Source: Pedobacter schmidteae (GTDB taxonomy: Bacteria; Bacteroidota; Bacteroidia; Sphingobacteriales; Sphingobacteriaceae). Taken from it: a stretch of DNA of 64,000 nucleotides. The notes beneath the pieces are model-generated. The model had not been told where the DNA came from and searched no databases. It saw only the letters and a program-made list of their open reading frames with translations. The DNA is taken from positions 927,097 to 991,096 of the forward strand of contig NZ_LS999839.1 of NCBI RefSeq assembly GCF_900564155.1. The letters run 5' to 3'. Both the position numbers and the translations under genes were made by a program. Of this stretch, positions 54,218-62,357 are shown piece after piece (positions within the stretch are counted from its first letter, which is position 1; each line of letters opens with the position of its first letter).

Positions 54218-54307
54218 GTGTTGAGCAAATCTTTCACCTACGTAAAGGTCATTGATGTATTAGGATACCGTGGTAATGATAGAGCCGAATATTACGCTTT
54301 TAACTAG
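54218..54307 (+). pseudogene. Possible C-terminal remnant of a decayed gene
   Basis: A 29-codon frame follows an in-frame stop (TAA at 54215) and reads VLSKSFTYVKVIDVLGYRGN and then DRAEYYAFN before a stop. The composition is protein-like and it ends 23 bp before a strong terminator, as if the 3' end of a + strand gene survived. There is no start codon context and no upstream coding. I cannot name the source. Confidence 0.3.
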
Positions 54308-54329
54308 AAAACGTATCCAATTTTACATA

Positions 54330-54366
54330 AAAATCCGCCCTATTATTTTACCTATAGGACGGATTT
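54330..54366. terminator. Strong bidirectional terminator, related to 58830-58868
   Basis: AAAATCCG (54330-54337) pairs with CGGATTTT (54359-54366) and TAT with ATA further in. T- and A-runs on both sides allow termination in both directions. The sequence closely matches the terminator at 58830-58868. Confidence 0.75.
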
Positions 54367-54699
54367 TCTTTGGAATATGTATGCTATACATCAAAAAAGA
54401 CGTTTGGGTCTAGTCTGGGAGTTTCGGCAAAACTGGCCCTCAAATAAACTGCGTCTCGTCCTGGTATAATTTTTTAAGTGTCCCAAATGAGGAAATACAT
54501 ACTTTTCATTCACATCCATCAATTTGCCTAAATTAACAGCTACTTTATTTATAAGTAGATTTAGAGAAAATAGCAGTATTCGCGTAGCATATTCTATCAT
54601 TGACGTAAAATGTTTCGGTTTGCTGTAGCTGAAAGCTATATTAGCTATTCTACTTAAAACCATGCCTGTGAAAAATTTAAAGACGCTCAGCAATGCTGA

Positions 54700-55137
54700 C
54701 ATGAAAAAGATTTCATCAAACGTAAGAAAAGACTTGACTTCTTATTTGTCTTAGCGAATCTTGAAGGAGATATTGCTAAGCAGTACCGGAATCAATGGCC
54801 AGCCTTTTCACAGCAGGTGAAACACGAATTTCAAAATACCGTGTTTGTCCCGTCGGATACCAGCTATACCCGGCGTATGGAAGAAATTTTCAAAAACTAC
54901 CTTTATCGTTTGGTTTACTATAAGGGAAGTGGCTTGCAAACTAACAAGGACTTCAGCAATACTTTACAGCATATTCAAGCCTATCCCGATATTTTTGTTC
55001 GAGAATATCTCTTATGTTTTCTGGTTACCGACCATAACGAAATCTGGAATCGTCGCAAAACTCCGGCTTCAATAGCTCTAATTCAGCAAATAAAAAATCC
55101 TTTACTAAAGAATGGATTAAAAAAAATATGGCTATGA
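54700..55137 (+). pseudogene. Hypothetical protein, probably 5'-degraded
   Basis: The frame is open from 54700 to 55137, about 145 codons, but has no ATG before residue 65; GTG 54817 is the first plausible start. The residues are protein-like (LDFLFVLANLEGDIAKQYRNQ, PSDTSYTRRMEEIFKNYLYRLVYYKG), suggesting a once longer gene. A second frame from ATG 54662 (MPVKNLKTLSNADMKKI) ends at 54754 and enters this region in a different frame, as if a frameshift separated the gene's start from its body. No family is recognised. Confidence 0.4.
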
Positions 55138-55188
55138 AAAATAATATACGTCTGTATAAACTAATAACAATAAATATATAAAACCCTT

Positions 55189-56382
55189 ATGAATTCAATT
55201 AAATTAACCTCAGGACGCCGGCATATAAGCTTAGCGTTATTGTTTCTAACGTTTTTATCAATAAGCTTATCCTGTAAGAAGGAGCAGCCTGCAATACGTA
55301 AAACGTTCAGTTATGAGTCTCCAAACAGTGCAAATGTAAAAACTAGTGCAGGCACAAAAGGTAAAATTTCAATGATGGAAGATTGTTACTATTACTTGGG
55401 AAGGATGTCGCTGTATATTAGCGGTGAACAGGCGAATATCGATGCAGCTAGTGCTGATTTTAATAGGCAATTCCACACTTACGATGGTAGGCGTTTTAAT
55501 ACTCGCGAAGAACTCGAGAGGGAAATTGACTTGTTAAAATTGTTTATACCGGATTTAATGTGGTCATATAACGTGATGATTGACATTGCGGATGAAAGCC
55601 AAGCTATCAAAATCTACTGCTCGCCTCCAGGTAGCGGTGGCGGTATGTATACTCCCTGGACAGGGAAATTAAGAGTTGATACGCTTACTCGAAAATGTAT
55701 TGAGCCACTTGCAGGAAAGATAGGTGCGATCGCCAATTTAGAAACCGAATATCAGAAGATTTTTGCAAATGCTACAGATTTTAATACTGTGGGTGGCATG
55801 ATCACACGCATCGCTAATTCAGCAGATTGGAATGTTACAATAGACGAGATGACTATCCCTGATACTGTTGATCCGGTAACCGGAGACACCGGGAGGGTCA
55901 ATGCTCATACCTATGGTTCTAAAGGGTCTATACGTATATCCTTTAATAAAAATTACCTCAACGAGGCTACCGACCTTGCAATAGCGAGAACAATGATTCA
56001 TGAATTGATGCATGCGTATTTTACATATGGACTTTTCAATATAACTGATCCTGGATATGCACAATTTGTTAAAGCCAACGATCTTCTATTTAAGGAGGGA
56101 GGTGATCCTGCTGACGACCAGAATGACGCCCAACATGAGCAAATTGCGACGAAATATGTTGAAGGTTTGGCTAGAATGCTTGAGTTGTATGCTTCTACAA
56201 ATGGCATAACCAGCCCCGACTCTTCTTTGACTTTGGCAGAATATTGCAAAGACCTGGCATGGGGTGGTCTTAGTGCTACAAAAGCCTACAGATTATATGC
56301 ACCAAGCAAATCAAGAATACAGGCAAATTTGTTAAAGGAACAAACAAACAGTTCAAGTTCAACAAAAAAGAAAAGTTGCTAA
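55189..56382 (+). CDS. Putative zinc metallopeptidase lipoprotein
   Basis: A 397-aa protein with a lipobox (LSISLSCKK, Cys29). The central region has HELMH (271-275, the HExxH zinc motif) in a helix (ARTMIHELMHAYFTYG), and a later AQHEQIATKYVEG (about 315-330) supplies a possible third ligand. No family is firmly named, but the layout is that of a lipid-anchored zinc protease on the cell surface. It is 2 bp before the next gene, so both are probably one transcript. Confidence 0.7.
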   Translation: MNSIKLTSGRRHISLALLFLTFLSISLSCKKEQPAIRKTFSYESPNSANVKTSAGTKGKISMMEDCYYYLGRMSLYISGEQANIDAASADFNRQFHTYDGRRFNTREELEREIDLLKLFIPDLMWSYNVMIDIADESQAIKIYCSPPGSGGGMYTPWTGKLRVDTLTRKCIEPLAGKIGAIANLETEYQKIFANATDFNTVGGMITRIANSADWNVTIDEMTIPDTVDPVTGDTGRVNAHTYGSKGSIRISFNKNYLNEATDLAIARTMIHELMHAYFTYGLFNITDPGYAQFVKANDLLFKEGGDPADDQNDAQHEQIATKYVEGLARMLELYASTNGITSPDSSLTLAEYCKDLAWGGLSATKAYRLYAPSKSRIQANLLKEQTNSSSSTKKKSC

Positions 56383-56383
56383 T

Positions 56384-56893
56384 ATGAAAATATCCATTTT
56401 ATTAATTGTGGCAGGAATAAATATTGCTTTAGCACAATCGACAAAGATGAACGATCGATTAACCATTCACAATACAATTGTAAAAGCGTTAAGAAGTAGT
56501 GGGGCTGGGTATACGGTATTTCCGAATACTAAAAAGAAAGCATATGCTGATTTCAACTTCAAAGAAAGAGGGGTCGATACCATATCCAAAAAGCCCTGGA
56601 ATGACAAAGAATGGATTAGTTTTCTTGCGGGGGTAGATACAACCCAGGTGAAAGATTATCCTCTGTCAAAAAATGGGACACCTTTTTTCAAACCAGATAA
56701 AAAAAGTAATCCGGTTAATAAAACAGTTGTTTTCGCACCGATAATATTTTCAAAGGATGGAAGGAAGGCGTTTTGCACTACATCCCTACATTCTAGCAAA
56801 TCTGGTACTGGATCAGGTATTGCCTGGTATTTTGAAGCTGAGCAAGGTGAGTGGAAACTGAAAGCAAGCCAAACATACTTGTACTCTGATTAA
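56384..56893 (+). CDS. Secreted protein of unknown function, paired with the metallopeptidase
   Basis: A 169-aa protein with a short signal peptide (ILLIVAGINIALAQ). The mature part (TKMNDRLTIHNTIVKALRSSG, VVFAPIIFSKDGRKAFCTTSLHS, GIAWYFEAEQGEWKLKAS) resembles small beta-rich secreted proteins; GEWKL near the C-terminus is typical of a strand. It begins 1 bp after the previous stop. It could be an inhibitor or substrate of the peptidase, but this is a guess from pairing only. Confidence 0.65.
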   Translation: MKISILLIVAGINIALAQSTKMNDRLTIHNTIVKALRSSGAGYTVFPNTKKKAYADFNFKERGVDTISKKPWNDKEWISFLAGVDTTQVKDYPLSKNGTPFFKPDKKSNPVNKTVVFAPIIFSKDGRKAFCTTSLHSSKSGTGSGIAWYFEAEQGEWKLKASQTYLYSD

Positions 56894-57025
56894 AAAATAG
56901 CTTAACTCTCCGTTTCTACAGTAACCACATACACCGATCTAACCGATCCAGTGTGTAGTCGCGATTAAAGAGTGAGAGGCAAAATTTTGGCAATGTATAG
57001 TTAGTCCCCTCTAACATTTGCTACT

Positions 57026-57053
57026 GGTCACCTAGGATGAGGTGGCCTTTTTT
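57026..57053 (+). terminator. Intrinsic terminator
   Basis: GGTCACCT (57026-57033) pairs with AGGTGGCC (57040-57047) with one G-U pair and a 6-nt loop, then six T residues (57048-57053). It lies 133 bp after the 169-aa gene and may end its transcript; between them I see no gene. Confidence 0.75.
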
Positions 57054-57185
57054 GTGAAACAGCATTGTGAATGCAAAAAATCTATCCGAAAATTAGTTCT
57101 GGATGCCTTTGGATAACCAGTTCCTGGTAACGAGCAAATTAAGAGTGATGATTTTATATTAATTTGAGTTATAAACATTGAGTAA

Positions 57186-57527
57186 ATGAGTACCTACATT
57201 CACAGAGCAATAATAGTTACTGGATTCGTGGACAAAGAAATCGAAAAAGCGCATAATGCAACTTATAGAATACTAAAGGATAAGGATATTGATGATGAAA
57301 ATTTACCTGGCCTACTAACCCAGATAACTCCAGGGCAATGCAATAATTACCGATCATTTTTCATTGCTCCAGATGGTTTTAGTTTTTTTGGGGAAGCGAG
57401 TGCATACCTTGCAGCCATACGAACAGAGATAAAAAATGCACTAAATTCTTTCGATGTAGAATGGGTAGAAATTCAATTTGGGAAAGAATCTACCAAGCCT
57501 GCTACTATTATCGATCATTCACGTTAG
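57186..57527 (+). CDS. Hypothetical protein (113 aa)
   Basis: A small cytoplasmic-looking protein starting MSTYIHRAIIVTGF. It shows helix and strand pattern (KEIEKAHNATYRILKD; LTQITPGQCNNYRSFFIAPDG; YLAAIRTEIKNALNSFDVEWVEIQFG), with no motif I know. It stands alone on the + strand, 133 bp after a terminator. Likely a real gene of the island, function unknown. Confidence 0.6.
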   Translation: MSTYIHRAIIVTGFVDKEIEKAHNATYRILKDKDIDDENLPGLLTQITPGQCNNYRSFFIAPDGFSFFGEASAYLAAIRTEIKNALNSFDVEWVEIQFGKESTKPATIIDHSR

Positions 57528-57673
57528 TAGATCCTGAGCATTAGAAGAACCAGACCGTATATTTATAACAAAAGTTCTTCTATTTTAAACTGGTGGGGCC
57601 TAAAATTGCCCTAACATTTACCACATTTGTAAATGTTTTTCTACATTAGCAGTTACCCAACAAATAAACGCTC

Positions 57674-58813
57674 ATGTCCCCTATACGAAAACTCTAAAGT
57701 ACACTAACCTATGAACTTGATCAAAGGCAAAGAAACCTGTTCGCCACCTGTTTATGGATAATTGCAATATTTGGTGTATTGTCAATTTTTATTTTGCCTT
57801 TTATATTTAGTATAAAAGCTCCTTGGAAAATCATGGAGTTTGGAGAGCCTGCGAGTTTTGTTGCTAATACTATTAACGGTATCGCAGCCCCTTTTATCGC
57901 TTTTGCCGCAGCTCTACTTACGTTTCTTGCGTTTTGGGTTCAATATCAAGCAAATTTGCATCAAAGGACGGCATTCGTTAATGAACAGGAACAACGCAAA
58001 AAAGATGAAGAAGGTCGAGATAAATTATGGCAAAAAGAACGTTTTGAAACTCGGTTCTTTGAATTGTTGAAAATCCACAGGACCAATGTTGATCAAATGG
58101 ATGTTGCGGGCAAGATAAAAGGAAGAAAACTATTCATACATTTTTACCGAGAGTTTAGATACATTTATCTTTGGACAGAACTCCATGAGAAAGCTCTTCG
58201 AAAAGAGAAAAAGATTAAAAGGAAAACCAATTTGGTCGAGTTTTCTTATAAAATATTCTTTTACGGCATTGGGATCAATTCAGAAAAACATTATTTACCT
58301 GATCTGGATACTTCTACAAAAGAATTATTTGAAAGGATTAAGCCAAGACTTGAAGCATGTCAAGAAAAGTACTTAGAGGGACAGAAATCTACCATTGATA
58401 GGGGGCTTCAAATTTATGATAAGCCATTAGCGACAAGTGCCGATGAGTACACTCTTGAAATGTATTTCTACCCTTTTGACGGCTACCTGAATCACTTAGG
58501 GCACTATTATCGTCATCTTTATAGAACGGTGCAATTCGTTATAAAAAACAAAATTTTAGAGCTAAGTGAAAAGGTCGAATATATGGAGATTTTGAGGGCT
58601 CAACTATCAGATTTTGAACAGTTGCTACTCTACTATAATGCAAGAGCATGGTTTCCAGAAAAGTGGAAAATTCCATTTAGAGATTACCAATTAATTCATA
58701 ATATACCAACTGATCTTGCTACGTTGGGTGGAACAATCTTCGATTATTACCGCAAAGAGATTAATGAATTAAAAATGGAAAACAAAGAGCCAATGTTTTA
58801 CGATACTAAGTAG
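57674..58813 (+). pseudogene. PutAbiC-like abortive-infection protein with an in-frame stop at codon 8
   Basis: From ATG 57674 the frame reads MSPIRKL, then TAA (57695-57697), then continues open for over 1.1 kb to a stop at 58813. The only start after the stop is a TTG at 57779 (344 aa). The protein has a TM helix near residue 10-25 after the TTG (FILPFIFSI) and a second at about 35-60 (GIAAPFIAFAAALLTFLAFW), then a charged coiled part, and DGYLNHLGHYYRHLYRTVQF, the core of the PutAbiC (phage abortive-infection) family. The family call is good. The early stop may make it non-functional, or translation may restart at TTG 57779. Confidence 0.7.
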
Positions 58814-58829
58814 CTAATTATTTTTATAT

Positions 58830-58868
58830 AAATCCGCCCTATTACTTTACCTATGGAGCGGATTTTTT
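58830..58868 (+). terminator. Intrinsic terminator of the PutAbiC-like gene
   Basis: AAATCCGC (58830-58837) and GCGGATTT (58858-58865) form an 8-bp perfect stem followed by a T-run (58863-58868). It lies 17 bp after the PutAbiC-like stop. The loop and arms match the element at 54330-54366 with few changes. Confidence 0.85.
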
Positions 58869-58969
58869 ATGAAATATGATTTCTAATAACAAACAATTGC
58901 CTTTCGTTCTAGTCCGAGTTCGACTAAATTTATATATCTTTGTGTATTGCTTTTAAGCATATCCAAAAT

Positions 58970-59043
58970 GGACGTGTAGCTCAGTTGGATAGAGCACCGG
59001 ATTGCTAATCTGGGGGTCATGGGTTCGAACCCCATCTCGAAGA
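58970..59043 (+). tRNA. tRNA-like gene, GCU anticodon, broken acceptor stem
   Basis: A D-arm (GCTC 58979-58982 with GAGC 58992-58995), an anticodon arm (CCGGA 58997-59001, loop TTGCTAA, TCTGG 59009-59013) giving anticodon GCU for Ser, a 5-base variable region, and a perfect T-arm (ATGGG 59019-59023, TTCGAAC, CCCAT 59031-59035) fold well. However, serine tRNAs normally carry a long variable arm, absent here, and the acceptor strands GGACGTG and CTCGAAG pair at only three of seven positions. TATCTTTG at 58935-58942 is a good -7 promoter box. It may be transcribed but is unlikely to be a normal serine tRNA; it may be decayed. Confidence 0.55.
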
Positions 59044-59068
59044 TATAAAAGATAAATCTTCGAGATGG
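59032..59068. repeat. 13-bp perfect inverted repeat overlapping the tRNA-like 3' end
   Basis: CCATCTCGAAGAT (59032-59044) is followed after 11 bases by its exact complement ATCTTCGAGATGG (59056-59068). The left arm includes the T-stem and acceptor strand of the tRNA-like gene; the right arm contains CTTCGAG, which would be the missing partner of its acceptor strand. No T-run follows, so it is not a simple terminator. It could be an integrase core site or a regulatory hairpin. Confidence 0.7.
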
Positions 59069-59514
59069 ATTTCTGAACTAAATATTGTGATTGGCCATAG
59101 CATGGCGTCTAAGTAGTTAAAAACATTATATAATTTATTCTCAATATAGATTCAAATAGAAGCCTCGTCCCTTCTAGTACGTCTTCGCTTAATTCAATAG
59201 CAACTCTAATATCATTACTCTTCTTTCAAATGATTAGTGCCTACAATTAAATATTCGTTGTTGGTTCGATTACTCTTACACAAAGAATAGATTTACTATG
59301 GAATACAGTGTAAAATGATAAAGAATAGCTTTTTAGTTCTAGTCCGAATCCAACTAACCACACAGCCGACAAGTAAGATTTCGTCTTTTTTACTTTATGC
59401 AATTGCGACTTTACCATATACCTATGCAAATCGTCTGGGTGCATTTTCATATTATATTAGTTAGGTTATAGAAATATTTGAGGCAATCAGGAGCTTCAAT
59501 AAGAGTTCAAATTC

Positions 59515-61266
59515 TTACTCTTTCTGATCATTAAACAAGCTTATTCCTTTTTCCATAATCATTTTTGGTGGGATGTACAGCCCCTTATCAACGACATACT
59601 TACTTAGGAAAGTCGAAAAAGACACGCTCTTGTTATACAGCTTCTGTTTGGCATCCGTAATATCGGCATATTTCTTTTTCACATCCAGAAATGTATAGCT
59701 ATGATATCTGTCAATCAAATCTTCCAGCCTGATCTTCTGTGTTCTCAAAATGTCCTGATGAAAGATAAACGTGTCGATATCGATAATTGTCAAAGGTTGC
59801 ACCCTGTCAACGTTTAATCCCTTACTACGTAAGCCCTGCAACTCAGCTAAATACCATTGATTTACCATATAGTTTAAGCCCGGAACTTTATACATGTGGT
59901 CATGTAGCACCACTATAGGGTATATAAACTGATTTTTTGCTTTATAATTCATGTCGAACGGAAACTCCATTTTCAGGCATTTTTCTATATTGAGTATCAG
60001 CTGCAAAACTGCCTTATTGGAAACTCTGCCTCCTTTATCTTCAAAATATAGCTTCTTTTTAAATTCAGCTTCCTGCTTTGTAAAATCGAACGATTCCTTG
60101 ACTTCGGCATTTATAAGAATATCTTTGGATTCAAAAAGAAAGGTGGTATTGCCATTCCTGATATAATAATCAGGTTCTGCACTTCCTAAAGATTCCTTCA
60201 TCTCTGTGCCCGTAAACTGAATGTAGCGCTTATGGTATATACTTTCCAAAATTGTGTACAAAAGATACCGTTCCGAAAAATCATCGCAGTAAAAACTTCT
60301 TAGATTCTTGATCTTATCTGCTTTTGGCAAGGTATCATTGATCTCACTGAGTTTAAAATAAAGTCCTTTATAAAGCATTTCCATAATGAACAGTTCAAAA
60401 ATTAGTCTATAAACACCCTCGCCAATTTTATAAAATGGCTTCGCGCGTATTTTTTTGAAATCATAATCAGCAACCGCATCCTCACTAGTGATTATCAGTT
60501 TTTCGATAAACTCACAACTTTGCTGAAAGTGTTCATCAGGTTCTACCACAATATCTATATGCGCTTCCCTTGGATTTTTGATTTCGGTTAAAACTAAAGG
60601 CATTATTCTTTTTAGATAGTCCTGCCAGCTCCCGCACCCAAAATAATGAAGAAAAGCGGCCAATAAAGCTTGTGTTTTATCATTAGAAGCCAAAAACTCA
60701 AACAAAAAAATAGATTTCACAATTTGAGCCGCCAGCACTTCTCCCTTATCATAATTAATCAGCTCAGAGAACGGGAATGATTGTGCCATTGCCAGATATG
60801 GTACCCTATATGGAATTGACATTCCTTCTGTAGACTCAAACGCAGCCATCTGATTGGTTGTATTTACCTCATTCTGAAACAGGATCGCCTTAAAAATATT
60901 TCTTTCTGCTTCTGCATTACTTTGTACTTCTTCATCGGTCAAATGGTCAAAGCTGTACTCAAAGATCTGCAATGCGCTAAAAGGGTTAATGATCTTCAAC
61001 GGCACCCTTACCTGAATTTCGTTAGCTCTTAGCTTTTGGTACACCTCATTGGCAAACTCATTGTTTTCTTCACAGAAAAACATTTCCAATAGTTCACGAA
61101 AATCATCAAATTTTGATTCCCTGTTATAAAATCCCAGCAAAAAACTGGCGGCGGTCAACATTTTTTTCCTGCTGATCCCTGTCAGATAGGCTTCAAGGCT
61201 GGTGGGTTGTTCATCAAAGACTCTGGAATATTCGACAAGCTGAACTGTACTGCTGGTATTGCTCAT
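59515..61266 (-). CDS. Protein with a PD-(D/E)XK nuclease-like motif, putative defence gene
   Basis: A 583-aa cytoplasmic protein with no signal or membrane segment. At about 363-381 it has AEPDYYIR then FLFESKD: Asp366, Glu379 and Lys381 match the PD-(D/E)XK catalytic pattern, with the strand-turn-strand spacing usual for restriction-type nucleases. The N-terminal 350 residues are mostly helical (EAYLTGISRKKMLTAASFLLGF; LAAQIVKSIFLFEFLASND). There is no family name I can attach. It stands alone between non-coding stretches of the island, 73 bp after an antisense shadow. Phage defence is an inference from motif and neighbourhood with AbiE and PutAbiC. Confidence 0.65.
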   Translation of the reverse strand: MSNTSSTVQLVEYSRVFDEQPTSLEAYLTGISRKKMLTAASFLLGFYNRESKFDDFRELLEMFFCEENNEFANEVYQKLRANEIQVRVPLKIINPFSALQIFEYSFDHLTDEEVQSNAEAERNIFKAILFQNEVNTTNQMAAFESTEGMSIPYRVPYLAMAQSFPFSELINYDKGEVLAAQIVKSIFLFEFLASNDKTQALLAAFLHYFGCGSWQDYLKRIMPLVLTEIKNPREAHIDIVVEPDEHFQQSCEFIEKLIITSEDAVADYDFKKIRAKPFYKIGEGVYRLIFELFIMEMLYKGLYFKLSEINDTLPKADKIKNLRSFYCDDFSERYLLYTILESIYHKRYIQFTGTEMKESLGSAEPDYYIRNGNTTFLFESKDILINAEVKESFDFTKQEAEFKKKLYFEDKGGRVSNKAVLQLILNIEKCLKMEFPFDMNYKAKNQFIYPIVVLHDHMYKVPGLNYMVNQWYLAELQGLRSKGLNVDRVQPLTIIDIDTFIFHQDILRTQKIRLEDLIDRYHSYTFLDVKKKYADITDAKQKLYNKSVSFSTFLSKYVVDKGLYIPPKMIMEKGISLFNDQKE

Positions 61267-61454
61267 TATTTGATTTAAGTTCTGCTAAAACTACTAATAA
61301 AGAAGCTACAAATAAAAAGCTGCTTGCATGAGCGCTTCGACCGCAAACTAGGGCACACATTATTTAAATCAAAAGTTCTTTCCGCAGCTTTCGAGATCAG
61401 ACTATCCTGTGAAAAAATGAGTTTAATCAAATTCACCTAGAGATCATCAAACAC
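61267..61454. other. Non-coding stretch upstream of the PD-(D/E)XK-like gene
   Basis: AT-rich sequence with no ORF worth naming; it contains the promoter region of the minus-strand 583-aa gene and runs into the palindromic element at 61455. Confidence 0.5.
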
Positions 61455-61535
61455 ACTTTTTCTTTGAGAGGGCAACGAATATCACTTCTCTAACCTTAGT
61501 TAAATAGCTTTCGTCCCTCTCGGACAAGAAAAAGT
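61455..61535. repeat. 81-bp MITE-like palindromic element
   Basis: ACTTTTTCTT...GAGAGGG...ACGAA at the left end is inverted at the right end (TTCGTCCCTCTC...AAGAAAAAGT, ending 61535). The arms are about 25 bp with a few mismatches; the inside has no coding potential. A decayed copy lies at 54064-54153. This is the pattern of a non-autonomous mobile element. Confidence 0.65.
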
Positions 61536-61646
61536 GGTCTCTTTGGGATTTTCCATTATAAATAAAGCTTTTAAAATCTTAAATATCAAGGAAGTAGGGA
61601 ATGGATAGCGCATAGCTAACAACAATCTTTAAAGCAGACAGGTTAA

Positions 61647-62171
61647 CTAAAGTATTTTATGAGGCCCTCTTTTTAAGGCTATGCCACCTGAATTAATTAG
61701 GATTATTAGTTCGTAGTTTATACCTATTTCATCCTGATAAACTAAGTGTATTGAAAATAAAGTGTTAACTATGTTTGTTTTAAGATTATATGTGTATTTA
61801 AATATTATTGGGTGATTTACTGAATAATTATTGAAATTAATTTCCTCTATTTTATTATTATCAATTACATAATCCGGTAGTTGTGACGTTTTGTAAATTA
61901 GATTACGAATCTCTCTGTTTACTGGTGTTAATGACACATGGACTTCGTCCCTAAAAAATCCCCATTTTGCTAGCACATCCGGCCGTATTTCGGACTCGTA
62001 ACGACTTTGTTCAATTCCCGCTGATATTTGTTGAAGCTTTTGTACCCTTGTTTGAGACCTAAATGTAAGCCAAATTAAAAATCCGGTTACCGCAATCACA
62101 ACCACCATCATCCAATCAGAAAATGTGCCCCATACCTCAGCGCTAAATGGCCCGAAATTATTTAAATCCAT
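61647..62171 (-). CDS. Small membrane-anchored protein of unknown function
   Basis: A 174-aa protein with one N-terminal transmembrane helix at about 18-36 (MMVVVIAVTGFLIWLTF), then a charged, likely coiled segment (RSQTRVQKLQQISAGIEQSRYESEIRP) and a beta-rich C-terminal domain (VHVSLTPVNREIRNLIYK; VNTLFSIHLVYQDEIGINYELIILI). There is no known motif. It is divergent from the 337-aa gene at 62358, with about 190 bp between, so the two may share a regulatory region. Confidence 0.65.
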   Translation of the reverse strand: MDLNNFGPFSAEVWGTFSDWMMVVVIAVTGFLIWLTFRSQTRVQKLQQISAGIEQSRYESEIRPDVLAKWGFFRDEVHVSLTPVNREIRNLIYKTSQLPDYVIDNNKIEEINFNNYSVNHPIIFKYTYNLKTNIVNTLFSIHLVYQDEIGINYELIILINSGGIALKRGPHKIL

Positions 62172-62357
62172 GAGTGCTAATTTTTAAATTACACCAATTA
62201 TAAGCAAAATGACCCAAAACAAAAAAGGAGCTGTCTCTCGACAGGCCCTGACTAAATCATAAAGTAACAAAGGAAAATCAGACACTGATATTCCTAAAGA
62301 CATGTCATTATTGGAATAATGTGTAATTTTATTTCAAATCCATTAATAGATTATATA

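Larger units (their letters stand above)
58906..59357 (+). repeat. Two copies of a 22-bp direct repeat flanking the tRNA-like gene
   Basis: GTTCTAGTCCGAGTTCGACTAA (58906-58927) and the copy at 59336-59357 match at 19 of 22 positions, 430 bp apart. They bracket the tRNA-like gene (58970-59043). Together they suggest a small duplicated or mobile unit. Confidence 0.5.

Noticed and set aside
54391..54702. 103-aa open frame on the minus strand in the gene-poor stretch
   Set aside because: The residues look random, there is no neighbouring promoter or terminator on that strand at the right places, and it overlaps the short + strand frames. I cannot exclude it completely.
59247..59450. 67-aa open frame on the minus strand
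   Set aside because: Short, poor composition, and it overlaps the second 22-bp repeat near the tRNA-like gene.
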